Below are positions 8,961 through 17,885 of a stretch of DNA of 64,000 nucleotides, one piece after another. The stretch lies in the IMG/VR virus record IMGVR_UViG_3300005288_000001, positions 108,502 through 172,501 of that record. One strand, written 5' to 3'. Each line of letters starts with the position of its first letter. Position 1 is the first letter of the stretch. Origin of the DNA: a virus. A program made the translations under genes and the position numbers. The notes under the pieces were generated by a model, which worked only from the letters and a program-made list of their open reading frames with translations, did no database searches and was not told the DNA's origin.

Positions 8961-10160
8961 TTATGCTCTTAATCCTTGGACATTGCCTTCATTAACCAGT
9001 GCTCCATATGGGCCAGAATATAGATAGTAGCCTGGCGCACCACCGTAATATCCACTACCGCCTGGCGAACCGCCTGAGCCACCACCATTGTTTCCGTTAC
9101 CGCCTGTTGCACCTGTGTCGCCTGTTGCACCTTGTTGTCCATAGGCACCCCAACCACCACCTGATCCACCGACACCACCAGTACCACCTGTGCCTCCGGT
9201 CCCAGCATTAATACCACCGCCGGCTCCACCGCCACCGCCGGTTCGACCAGCATTTGTTGCACCAGTTTGTGCATGGTCCCAACCTTGGCCAAAACCACCA
9301 TCGCCGCCAGTACCACCACCACCACCTCCACCACCACTGGTGTAGACGTTGCTATCCCATTGACGATAGATTTCGTATAGGTTATAGAATCCGAATAGTG
9401 GGTCCGACCCAACGTAGCCAGTCAATCCACCACGGTAGTAGCGGAAGATACCATCGTTTACTTGGTTAACACCGTCGCCTGCAGTTGAGAACGCATTTTG
9501 ATATGGCCATCCAGCTTGGTGCCATTTCCACCAGGTCGCACCAGTTCCCGAATAGCGATAAACACCGTGTGTTGATGCTTCCGAAGACGGACCTTCTTGG
9601 TTGGTGACAACGTAGTATCCTGGACCACCTTGTCCACCGCTGCCTCCGAAACCACCCTTACCACCTCCGCCGCCACCAGAGAAAATCTGCCCGCTAGACT
9701 TATTGTAAACTACAGTCCAGCAGCTTGAGTTCCAGCAATGGATACACCAACCACCTTGAACACCGTTTCCACCCGTTGAACCTTGACCGATTGGTCCGTA
9801 TGATCCTAGGATGTTTCCGTAGTTGATAATGATCATGGTGGAACCTTGAGGGAAAGTTCCTACAGTAATAGCTGAGTTTCCCAGAGTTCCACCAATTTGT
9901 CCTTCGTTGATAACCTTGTAGGTCGTGACAGTCGTAGGATTGAATGTTGGTTGGAGATATAGATTCTGCAGGTTGCCGACGTTATACAATACTCCGCGCG
10001 CAGCACTCATTCGAGCAGGCTGCGACAGATAGTTCGTACCGTTATAGTCCACAGCCATAGCACGACGAACGCGTGAATTGCTGAAGCTGACTGGACCAGA
10101 AAGACCCAGTTCAGCGGCAATCTGACTTAAGGAGATAGGGCCAGTGTGAGGTGTAGGCAT
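8961..10160 (-). CDS. glycine-rich tip adhesin
   Basis: This 399-residue protein starts PTPHTGPISLSQIAAELGL, a motif seen at the start of many phage receptor-binding fibre proteins. The rest alternates poly-Gly and Gly-rich stretches (SGGGGGGKGGFGGSGG, TSGGGGGGGGTGG, GGTGGTGGVGGSGG) with aromatic loops. This matches the design of T-even/S16-type gp38 adhesins, where poly-Gly II strands pack into a sandwich and the loops contact the receptor. It lies directly downstream of an S74-chaperone fibre, which fits a fibre-plus-tip pair. Confidence is high for a Gly-rich receptor-binding protein and moderate for a gp38-like fold. Confidence 0.75.
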   Translation of the reverse strand: MPTPHTGPISLSQIAAELGLSGPVSFSNSRVRRAMAVDYNGTNYLSQPARMSAARGVLYNVGNLQNLYLQPTFNPTTVTTYKVINEGQIGGTLGNSAITVGTFPQGSTMIIINYGNILGSYGPIGQGSTGGNGVQGGWCIHCWNSSCWTVVYNKSSGQIFSGGGGGGKGGFGGSGGQGGPGYYVVTNQEGPSSEASTHGVYRYSGTGATWWKWHQAGWPYQNAFSTAGDGVNQVNDGIFRYYRGGLTGYVGSDPLFGFYNLYEIYRQWDSNVYTSGGGGGGGGTGGDGGFGQGWDHAQTGATNAGRTGGGGGAGGGINAGTGGTGGTGGVGGSGGGWGAYGQQGATGDTGATGGNGNNGGGSGGSPGGSGYYGGAPGYYLYSGPYGALVNEGNVQGLRA

Positions 10161-11215
10161 TAAGCACCCTTTTCTAGCTTCTCAATACGAGCGTTCAGTG
10201 TACGAATTGACTCGATGAGGTCAGCTGTCATTCCGATGTAATTGACCGAGTACAAACCAGTATCGTTCAGTTGGACCAGATCAGGGGCAGTTTTCAGGAC
10301 TTGCTGAGCCAGAACACCGCGCGACTTACGGCCTGTAGAAATCATCGTGTATGAATAACCATTCCATGAAAGAACACGTTCCAAGGAACCAACCAGTGGT
10401 TCAATATCGGTCTTCGCGCGTTCATCTGACAAGCCAGTGATGTCACCGCTCGTTGTAATGTTCATACTGTTGAAGTTCGCGGTAATACCAACGAAGCTCA
10501 GATTTCCTTGACCGACCGAAGAATTACCACCGTAACCAATGATACGAGCGTCGAAGTCTGAAGTGGTTCCGCTTGAATGGAAATCGATGTAATTGGCGCC
10601 AGCGGAAGTGGTAGAACCAAGTTCCACAGCTCCAGAAGGAATAACTACTGAACCATTTACCACGACGCCTGAGAATGTCGATGTACCGCTGAACGATGGC
10701 GAAGCGAGGTTTGCCTTCAGATTCAACGCATTTTGTGTGGCGGTGGAAATCACCTTATCAATGTCAGCTGTATTGTCTACGTTTGGTAGACCAATCATAA
10801 CCTTGTTGATACCAGTTACTGTTCCAGTAAAGGCTGGCGAATTGATAGGAGCATAGCCAGAGATGAACGCACCAGTTGGAATCGTTACAGTACCAGTGAA
10901 AGTTGGTGAGTTGAGCGGTGCACGCGAAGTATCAATTGGGTGAACGTGGTCCGCACGAGCATGTCGAGTAGATACACCAATTGCAACCGCACCATTCATT
11001 ACTGGATTGGTAGTTGAGGCGTTTGCAAGTACGAAAGCAGTAGTGGCAATCTGAACTGTATTGGTACCAACTGCAGCTGTAGGAGCGTTAGGTGTGCCAG
11101 TCAGAGTTGGCGAGTTAATCTCAGCCTTATCTGTATTCAAATTGTTAAAGTTTGCATCCACTTCGGCAGTGGTTAGTGGTGAGCCCTTGCCAAGACGGGT
11201 TACAATCGTCGTCAT
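10160..11215 (-). CDS. tail fibre with C-terminal S74 autoprocessing chaperone
   Basis: This 351-residue protein has fibre repeats (NSPTLTGTPNAPT, NSPTFTGTVTIP, NSPAFTGTV) up to about residue 180 and an endosialidase-type intramolecular chaperone at the C-terminus. The signature is LSDERAKTDI at 262-271, then GYSYT, TGRKSRGVLAQQV and a final Leu/Arg coiled coil. In this family the Ser of the Ser-Asp pair (here S263-D264) carries out self-cleavage after the trimer folds. The gene starts TTGTCGTCATT-side at 11215 and its ATG overlaps the stop of the upstream small gene. Confidence 0.88.
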   Translation of the reverse strand: MTTIVTRLGKGSPLTTAEVDANFNNLNTDKAEINSPTLTGTPNAPTAAVGTNTVQIATTAFVLANASTTNPVMNGAVAIGVSTRHARADHVHPIDTSRAPLNSPTFTGTVTIPTGAFISGYAPINSPAFTGTVTGINKVMIGLPNVDNTADIDKVISTATQNALNLKANLASPSFSGTSTFSGVVVNGSVVIPSGAVELGSTTSAGANYIDFHSSGTTSDFDARIIGYGGNSSVGQGNLSFVGITANFNSMNITTSGDITGLSDERAKTDIEPLVGSLERVLSWNGYSYTMISTGRKSRGVLAQQVLKTAPDLVQLNDTGLYSVNYIGMTADLIESIRTLNARIEKLEKGA

Positions 11216-11457
11216 TATTTATCCTTGTTAATCAGTTGTAGCAGGAGCGATTTGATCTCCGTCATTTCATTCTTCAACGTATTTATTTCATCTGCGTGAG
11301 ATTGAATCTGCTGTTCTTTCTCGCGAGCTAGACGAACAGATTCCATATATGCCTGGAACCCGTTCGGGTCGCGATTAACAATGGCTCCGGTAGAGGCGTC
11401 ACGATAGAGACCATCATGACCCTCAACTTTTAGAAACTTAGGCGCAGGCGATGACAC
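11215..11457 (-). CDS. 80-residue coiled-coil virion-operon protein
   Basis: It starts with GTG at 11457, preceded by AAGGA at good spacing, and overlaps the end of the DUF4815 gene by 20 bp. The N-terminus (KFLKVEGHDGLYRDASTGAI) resembles small proteins found next to structural genes in marine T4-like phages. The C-terminal 40 residues form a predicted coiled coil (heptad Leu/Ile). Function is unknown. It could be a fibre-trimer clamp. Confidence 0.7.
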   Translation of the reverse strand: MSSPAPKFLKVEGHDGLYRDASTGAIVNRDPNGFQAYMESVRLAREKEQQIQSHADEINTLKNEMTEIKSLLLQLINKDK

Positions 11458-14400
11458 GTAGATCCTTGATACGAGGTACCATAGACGAGTTAGTGCTCTT
11501 CATAACAATCTTCAGAGAAATACCGTCGAATGGAACCAGGTTTGTCAGCGTGAAGTTCACGTCCGTAAACGCGGTGAACGAATAAGGAATAACCGCATCT
11601 GGATTGACCAGAGTGTAAGGAACCTTAGACAGATCAGTCGTAGAACCCGAAGAGCTCAGACGATAGTAAACTTCAACGGCTGCTTCAGTTGGAAGCATAA
11701 CGGCCATACGGATACGCAGATACGTAGACGAGTTCTCAAGATTGATACGTTGGGTAACGTATTTGCTCAGCGAAGAACTTCCGATAGCGGCAATTTCGCT
11801 AACCATCGTGATACGTTGTGTAACAGTGATAACTGAAACACCGGAACCTTGGGCAACCGTAGTTGTAGAGTTCGTTGACGCATTACGAAGATACACACCG
11901 TTGGTTGGCGAAGTACCAATTACCAGGTATGTAGCATTGTTTCCTGCGCTAGATGCACCAGCGATAGTCAGGTAACGACCAATCGGAATGCTGGCAAGCA
12001 GAAGACCGGTTGCAGAATCAGCACTGAACAGACGTCCCGCAGTATCCAATTGGATCAGGTTGTTAGACGCAACCAATTGGTTATCCAGACCAGCAACGTT
12101 CATGTTGGTTTCAGTTGGGTTATTGATTCGGTTAGAAACCATAACGAAACTGATACGTTGAGTGTCGATAATTGGAGACAACGCGTCGTTGCTACTCTTC
12201 ATGCTAACGTCGAACCACAGCGAATAGTCACCGGAGAAGTATGCAATTTCCGTTTCACGGTTCAGAATCAACTTTGGAGAACCCAGAACGTTGTTGTCGT
12301 TTACGGCAACAGGAGTACTATATGGTTCACCAATGATAGGAACCTGTGTAGTCGAATTGATCGACTTACCAGACGTTCCCCAGATGTTGTACGCAGTAGC
12401 GGTCTCTGGGAAGTTCAAAGCCTGGATACATGGTTGGAACACGTCGTATTGGATACAACGTGAAGCGCGATTACCCGCACCACCAAAGTAACCTGTCACA
12501 GTTGGAGTTCCGCTAGTCGTGATAATGAACGAATCTGCTTGCAGACCAGCTGGCACGATAAGATGCTGACGGTAGATATCCGAAGCAACGATACCAGCAA
12601 TTGGCGAATTCACGAACGCGAACGGTTGGTTGATCAGAGTGAGCGCCGCACCAGCGTACAGCGTGATACTTGTTCCTGCAACTGCAGAAACGACGCCAAT
12701 GAATTGGCGAGTAGACGTGTACAGCGTAGAGTTAACCAGAACACCTTGCGTAGCAAACGAAGTTGTAGAAGTAACTGCAGTAGATCCTGAAGTCGTAGTG
12801 ATACCAGTTCCGATTGCGTACGATGCTGGAGTGATAGTCACCAGAGCATTGTCCACCAGACCGTGATCTGGAAGATGGATACGGATACTTTGTGAACCTG
12901 CACGAACTTCAAACGGATTGTTATCCAGAGTTACCAATGGAATTTGATCGTTGACGAAACGGATCAGACCTTGCGTAGGAGCTTCAGCAGTACCAACATC
13001 AAACTTCGCGCGCCATACCTTGAACATCAAGTCTTGCGACTGGTCAGGCGTCCAGGTAGAAGCGTTTTGCGACTTGAACAGCGAACCGAGGTTAGGTTGT
13101 TCAGACACAGTACGTTCAGTTCCAGGAACGGTTTCACCCATTTGGCTAATCCAAACGATGTAGTTCTGGGTTTCGGCCATCAGAACGATAGCATATTGCG
13201 CACCGTCTTGGACGTAAACTGGCGATGGGAACTCAAAGGTCGTTGGAGTATCGGCCGCAGGAGTCAGAACACCATTCAACATAACGTTCGTGCTAGAAAC
13301 ATTAACTTGTTCTGGCTTCAGAGTTACACGCGAGAATGGCAGAACCTTGATACCTGGGTATCCGTTAACAACTTCACGCAGTTCCATAGTCACTGGAATG
13401 TTTGCATCCTTCTTAGCGAAGAAGATATCAATCTTGCTAAGGAACGCACCACCCGTGTTTTGGATGTAGAAGGTTTGAGCCAGCGGGTCTTGCGCACCAG
13501 TAGAGGTTACGCTCGTAGTGATGTTTCCGTCAGCGTCACGAACAGCCAAGGCCAGAGCACCGTTGCCAGCAAGGCCAGCTGCGGTAATTACTCGGTCGGA
13601 TGTTTCGATAATCGTACGGGAATCACCAACAGTAGACGTAGAAACTTCACCGTTACGAACCGACAGGATCGTAGCTTGCTTAGTTTCCATGATACCTTCA
13701 GCGAAGTACGAACCACGGGCGCGTGAAGTTACGTTCACGTCGTTTTGTGGCTGGTCAAGAAGCAGAAGTTCACGAGTACCAGTACGGAAAGCAACCGAAT
13801 CAGTGTTAGGGATGTTGAACAGGAAGTTCAGATCACCGTTGTTGTTCGAGATCATACCGAACGATGTGACCGACAGGATAGTTCCAGTAGCAACGTTCAG
13901 GGAAGCGTCTTGGATCGAACCAGAGAAGGTGTTACCGACAGTCAGAGTTCCGATAACGTTCAGGACGCTCAAAGAACGAACACCGTTATCAATCGAAGAA
14001 CCAACAACAACCGCAGTTGCGCCGTTAGACGTGGTGATCACGTCACCCTTGTTCAGACAAACTTGGCTATCGCCGTTGATCATACGAGCTGCTTGCAGTT
14101 GGTTGGAACCAACGTTAGAGTCAACATCGAAAGTCTTTGACGAAGTCAGAGTGTAAGTGATAGTTGTCGCTGCAGCAACATAGTTGTCAATCTTCACACC
14201 GTCGAAGAACGGATAGAATTGAGTGTATGGCTTCAGACGCTTAACTTGCACCAGAATATTGCGCGAACGAATGTACGGAATAACTTGTGACGAAACAACG
14301 CGGTCACCGATAGTGGTGTTCGTGTAAGTCGGAATAACCGAAGTGGTTGTGCCGCTACGAGTTTGACCAACGGTCGTTGCGTAGGTGTCAGTACGAGTTG

Positions 14401-17400
14401 CAATAGCTGCGGTCCAACGACCAACAACAGCAAGTGCTACCGAAGTTAGTTGGCTGTTCGTCAGAACTGGCTGACCAGTCCATTGAGTTTGCCAGCCGTT
14501 CCAAACGGTTCCTAGTACACCTTGCGTCGCAAGAGTAGAAGTCAGTTGGCTGTAGTTACCTTCAACGCTCTGTACGATGTCTGGAAGACGATTAACTTCA
14601 AACCAGTCGTCGGACGCTGGATTGATGGATACGTCACCGAGGAACGTAAAGACCGCGAATGGGTTAACGTTTTCGGTACGAGTTCCGTAAGGTTGATCAA
14701 CCAATACGACGTGAGGTGTAGCTGGGTCCAGTGGAAGCGTGATAACGTCGCCGTAGAGCTTGTAGTTCGATGCCAGACGTTCTGGTTCAGAAACGGCTTG
14801 TTCCAGCATGTTCACGTTATGCATCACGAAGTATGGACGAAGCTCACCTGCCAGTGGGTCGGTCGAAGCAACGTAATCTGGTGAGTTAGAATCACCGATG
14901 CCGTTACCCTTGAACGAGTCAACAATGAAACCGTTCTTGTAGCGTTCCAGACCAGCAGAGTCGCGGATCGACAGGCTAGCTGTTTCTTGTTCCAACAGGC
15001 TCAGGCTGGTGTAGTATTCCAGGTTGCTGATACGTTGTTCCAGCTTTCCGATATCGCGCATTGTGTAACGCTTGTTATCGGTCTTAGAAATCAGAACGTT
15101 TTCGCTACCTGAACCAAAGGTGTATGGCTGGTAAGTCAAACCATACAGAAGCATGCTGTTAGCATCCAGCGGAGGCTGCTTAGGCGAGATCGAAGATTCA
15201 CCTTCAGTAATGTAGAAACGACCAGCCGAATCCATCGCCAGCAAGTCCTTGCGCGACAGATAGTATTGGACGTCAGCAGTAATGTTAACACCACGCTTAA
15301 CTGGCAGAGTACCAGCGATGGTCACACCGTCATCCGAACGTGGACGGAAGTCCAGAGCGTCGCGCAGTTCGATGTCGTTGAACTTAGGAATCAACTTGTA
15401 GTCGATAGCCGCGTACGAATTCTTTGAGAAGAAGTGGCCGGTGCCATGCGTGAAGTATTGGAACGTTACGCGGATTGGGTTGGTTGGCGGAGCGTAAGAA
15501 CCCTTCAGCTTCAGGTATGCTGGACCATAGTATGATTCAGTTTGGCCTGTGAAGAACTCATAACGATCTGTAATGTCAGTGGTAGATGCCCATGTTGGAG
15601 CGCCACCGAAGGCGACAGACGTATCCATTTCAACGCGCGAGAGCTTGTATCCGTCAGCCTTGTCCAGAGTCAAGATCGAAGCAGCGGCAGCAGCAGTTGA
15701 GAAGATCGTGCTTTGACCAGTCAGGGTCTTAACCTTTTCGGTAACACCCAGAGTTCCCGTGTATTGGACGTCAGCCAAACATTGGATCGTGGTGCTTGCT
15801 GGAGCGCCAGTAATAATGACTTGATTCCCAACGATATTCGTCGAAGTTGGAATGAAGGTAGTGTTGTTCGCGGTGAACGTGTAGTTCGTTAGACCAGCGC
15901 CTGAACCCAGAGTTCCACCACCGGTGTACGTGAACGTAGCACCACCGCCACCTGTTGAGACGACGTTGGTAAGCGGTTCGTAGACCGAGTAGTTAACGTC
16001 AGCAAGTGACGAAACTGCGTAGTATGGCAGAGGATAAATGGCGTCAACGGCCAGAGGTTCGACGATACGAGTTGTGATCAGACCGTATGCTTGACCAGTT
16101 TGAGTTGCTGGAGCAGCTGTCAGAGTAGCAGAAGTCTGCGATGCAATGGACGCAATTTGCAGATTGACAGTTGTGCCAGGCAGATAAACGATGTCGCCAG
16201 GAATCAGATCGGTCAGGAAGCTGGTACCAACACCAGTCATAGCTGTACCAGAAGTGCTGATCGAACCAACCAATGCCTTAACGTTTCCAGAAATATTTGC
16301 GGTGAAGTTGTTGGTTGAAGTTCCGATAGACTTAACTTGACGATCGAAGTTATAACCAGTGTTCATCTTCACGTCGAAGAGGAACAGTTTTTGGAAACCA
16401 GTCGAATTATATTCGATACCACGAACGCGAGCAGTACCAACAATGTTTGCCGTTGGTTGCGTGCCTGGAGTTACGACGAAAGCATCGTACAGATTTACCA
16501 GACCAAAGGTGGTTGGAATGCTCGAAGCATAGGTAATGTAAACGAAGTTACCAACGTTGGTTGTAACTACAGCATTGTTAACTGCTGGATCGTTGATGTC
16601 GCGCGACTTAGGAGTCGATACGTATTCGGTAGCAATCTTCTCGATTTCATAACCTTGGACGTATGCCTTACCAGGTTCCAGACCGATAGCCAGCTTGGCT
16701 TCGTTGGCTTGGTGGGCTGCCAGAGTGGTTTCACTAACCTTTGGTGTGAAGATACCACGGTTGTAAACTGGGTTCGGAGTGTATTCCCAAACCATCAAGC
16801 TGTCAGTTACCAGTGTACCAACCAGGGTTGCGTCAGGAGCAACGTTGGAAACACCTTGTGTAATACAAGTGAACAGCTTTCCATTGGAAGTAACAATGTC
16901 ACCTGCCAGGTATGGAGTAGCAGTGGCCCATGCGCCACGGTCGTTGTTGCGGTATTCGCGAACGTCGATCTCAAAGTCACGTACAGTGTAGCTTCCCGAT
17001 TCGTCGAAAGTGCGACGAGCCAGAGTCTTTTCTAGATCAGAGTATTCAGTTGTACGTGTGTCACGAAGAACAATACCAGTGTCAACAACCGACAGAGTAA
17101 CAAAGTTGCTGTCCTCTACGCTGTCCAGGGCACGCTTTTCCAGAACCAATTCGATGAAGTGGCGGTGCGCACCAGGTGCTGCGTAGTTGTACGAGCCTTG
17201 CGCGTTGTCCAGGAGTTTTTCGTCTTGTTCAGGAGTGACGATAGATTCGTTAACCGAAAGACCAATACGATACGAAGGTGTTACACCGAACTTATCAAGA
17301 ATGATGGTTTGCTTTTCGACCAGAACGAATTGACCATTGATGAAGTAGACACCTTGTTCAACTCCAGCAAACGAACCAGCACCAGTTGCATCAACAGCAG

Positions 17401-17863
17401 CCAGAGTTGCTTGGTAGCCGTTTCCAGCTGTGATAACTTCCGATTCTACAAATGCCTTGGTTGTAGCAGTGTTACCTGAGTTCGTGTACTTAACATACAG
17501 AATATGTGGGTCGGTAGCTGTAGCTGGTGATACGAAGAAGACCGTGGCATCAACACCGGAAGTACCAGTGATAGTTTGACCAAGAAATTCGTTGATGTAT
17601 GAGTCAACGTTACTTCCAGCATAGGTATTCTGCAGCTTGATCAAGCTGACATTGTTATAGATACCTGTTTGGCCAGGGATGACCATGGCACCTTGCTTGA
17701 AGATTGCCGATCCATGGCGAGCGATTTGAGTCTGCAGAATGGTCTGCAGTTGGGTCAATTCACGAGCCTGAACTGGATAGCTTGGACGGAACAGAATCTT
17801 GTAGAATTTATCAGATTCTGCGTAGTCGTCGTTGTACGGATCGGTGTTGAAGTCTAGTGTCAT
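11438..17863 (-). CDS. giant DUF4815 virion structural protein
   Basis: At 2141 residues this is the largest protein in the window. Its N-terminus (DKFYKILFRPSYPVQARELT, QLQTILQTQIARHG, IFKQGAMVIPG) matches the DUF4815 domain seen in large structural proteins of T4-like phages. The middle holds repeated Gly/Thr-rich strands, and the C-terminal third is beta-rich. It lies between the gp8-like wedge and the fibre genes, so it probably links the baseplate periphery to the fibres, where T4 uses gp10/gp11/gp12 (inference from position). A CTAAATAG late-type box is 7 bp upstream of the ATG. Confidence 0.85.
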   Translation of the reverse strand: MTLDFNTDPYNDDYAESDKFYKILFRPSYPVQARELTQLQTILQTQIARHGSAIFKQGAMVIPGQTGIYNNVSLIKLQNTYAGSNVDSYINEFLGQTITGTSGVDATVFFVSPATATDPHILYVKYTNSGNTATTKAFVESEVITAGNGYQATLAAVDATGAGSFAGVEQGVYFINGQFVLVEKQTIILDKFGVTPSYRIGLSVNESIVTPEQDEKLLDNAQGSYNYAAPGAHRHFIELVLEKRALDSVEDSNFVTLSVVDTGIVLRDTRTTEYSDLEKTLARRTFDESGSYTVRDFEIDVREYRNNDRGAWATATPYLAGDIVTSNGKLFTCITQGVSNVAPDATLVGTLVTDSLMVWEYTPNPVYNRGIFTPKVSETTLAAHQANEAKLAIGLEPGKAYVQGYEIEKIATEYVSTPKSRDINDPAVNNAVVTTNVGNFVYITYASSIPTTFGLVNLYDAFVVTPGTQPTANIVGTARVRGIEYNSTGFQKLFLFDVKMNTGYNFDRQVKSIGTSTNNFTANISGNVKALVGSISTSGTAMTGVGTSFLTDLIPGDIVYLPGTTVNLQIASIASQTSATLTAAPATQTGQAYGLITTRIVEPLAVDAIYPLPYYAVSSLADVNYSVYEPLTNVVSTGGGGATFTYTGGGTLGSGAGLTNYTFTANNTTFIPTSTNIVGNQVIITGAPASTTIQCLADVQYTGTLGVTEKVKTLTGQSTIFSTAAAAASILTLDKADGYKLSRVEMDTSVAFGGAPTWASTTDITDRYEFFTGQTESYYGPAYLKLKGSYAPPTNPIRVTFQYFTHGTGHFFSKNSYAAIDYKLIPKFNDIELRDALDFRPRSDDGVTIAGTLPVKRGVNITADVQYYLSRKDLLAMDSAGRFYITEGESSISPKQPPLDANSMLLYGLTYQPYTFGSGSENVLISKTDNKRYTMRDIGKLEQRISNLEYYTSLSLLEQETASLSIRDSAGLERYKNGFIVDSFKGNGIGDSNSPDYVASTDPLAGELRPYFVMHNVNMLEQAVSEPERLASNYKLYGDVITLPLDPATPHVVLVDQPYGTRTENVNPFAVFTFLGDVSINPASDDWFEVNRLPDIVQSVEGNYSQLTSTLATQGVLGTVWNGWQTQWTGQPVLTNSQLTSVALAVVGRWTAAIATRTDTYATTVGQTRSGTTTSVIPTYTNTTIGDRVVSSQVIPYIRSRNILVQVKRLKPYTQFYPFFDGVKIDNYVAAATTITYTLTSSKTFDVDSNVGSNQLQAARMINGDSQVCLNKGDVITTSNGATAVVVGSSIDNGVRSLSVLNVIGTLTVGNTFSGSIQDASLNVATGTILSVTSFGMISNNNGDLNFLFNIPNTDSVAFRTGTRELLLLDQPQNDVNVTSRARGSYFAEGIMETKQATILSVRNGEVSTSTVGDSRTIIETSDRVITAAGLAGNGALALAVRDADGNITTSVTSTGAQDPLAQTFYIQNTGGAFLSKIDIFFAKKDANIPVTMELREVVNGYPGIKVLPFSRVTLKPEQVNVSSTNVMLNGVLTPAADTPTTFEFPSPVYVQDGAQYAIVLMAETQNYIVWISQMGETVPGTERTVSEQPNLGSLFKSQNASTWTPDQSQDLMFKVWRAKFDVGTAEAPTQGLIRFVNDQIPLVTLDNNPFEVRAGSQSIRIHLPDHGLVDNALVTITPASYAIGTGITTTSGSTAVTSTTSFATQGVLVNSTLYTSTRQFIGVVSAVAGTSITLYAGAALTLINQPFAFVNSPIAGIVASDIYRQHLIVPAGLQADSFIITTSGTPTVTGYFGGAGNRASRCIQYDVFQPCIQALNFPETATAYNIWGTSGKSINSTTQVPIIGEPYSTPVAVNDNNVLGSPKLILNRETEIAYFSGDYSLWFDVSMKSSNDALSPIIDTQRISFVMVSNRINNPTETNMNVAGLDNQLVASNNLIQLDTAGRLFSADSATGLLLASIPIGRYLTIAGASSAGNNATYLVIGTSPTNGVYLRNASTNSTTTVAQGSGVSVITVTQRITMVSEIAAIGSSSLSKYVTQRINLENSSTYLRIRMAVMLPTEAAVEVYYRLSSSGSTTDLSKVPYTLVNPDAVIPYSFTAFTDVNFTLTNLVPFDGISLKIVMKSTNSSMVPRIKDLRVIACA

Positions 17864-17869
17864 AGAAAA

Positions 17870-17877
17870 CTATTTAG
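17870..17877 (-). promoter_or_regulatory. late-type promoter box CTAAATAG
   Basis: On the minus strand the gap before the DUF4815 gene reads CCTAAATAG, one of several T4 late-like boxes (TATAAATA in T4). It would start transcription almost at the ATG at 17863, so it may give a very short leader. The call rests on motif similarity alone. Confidence 0.4.
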
Positions 17878-17885
17878 GTTACAAA

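Noticed and set aside
12944-13726. 260-codon plus-strand frame inside the DUF4815 gene
   Set aside because: Low-complexity Arg/Ser product without a ribosome site, antisense to a convincing structural gene.
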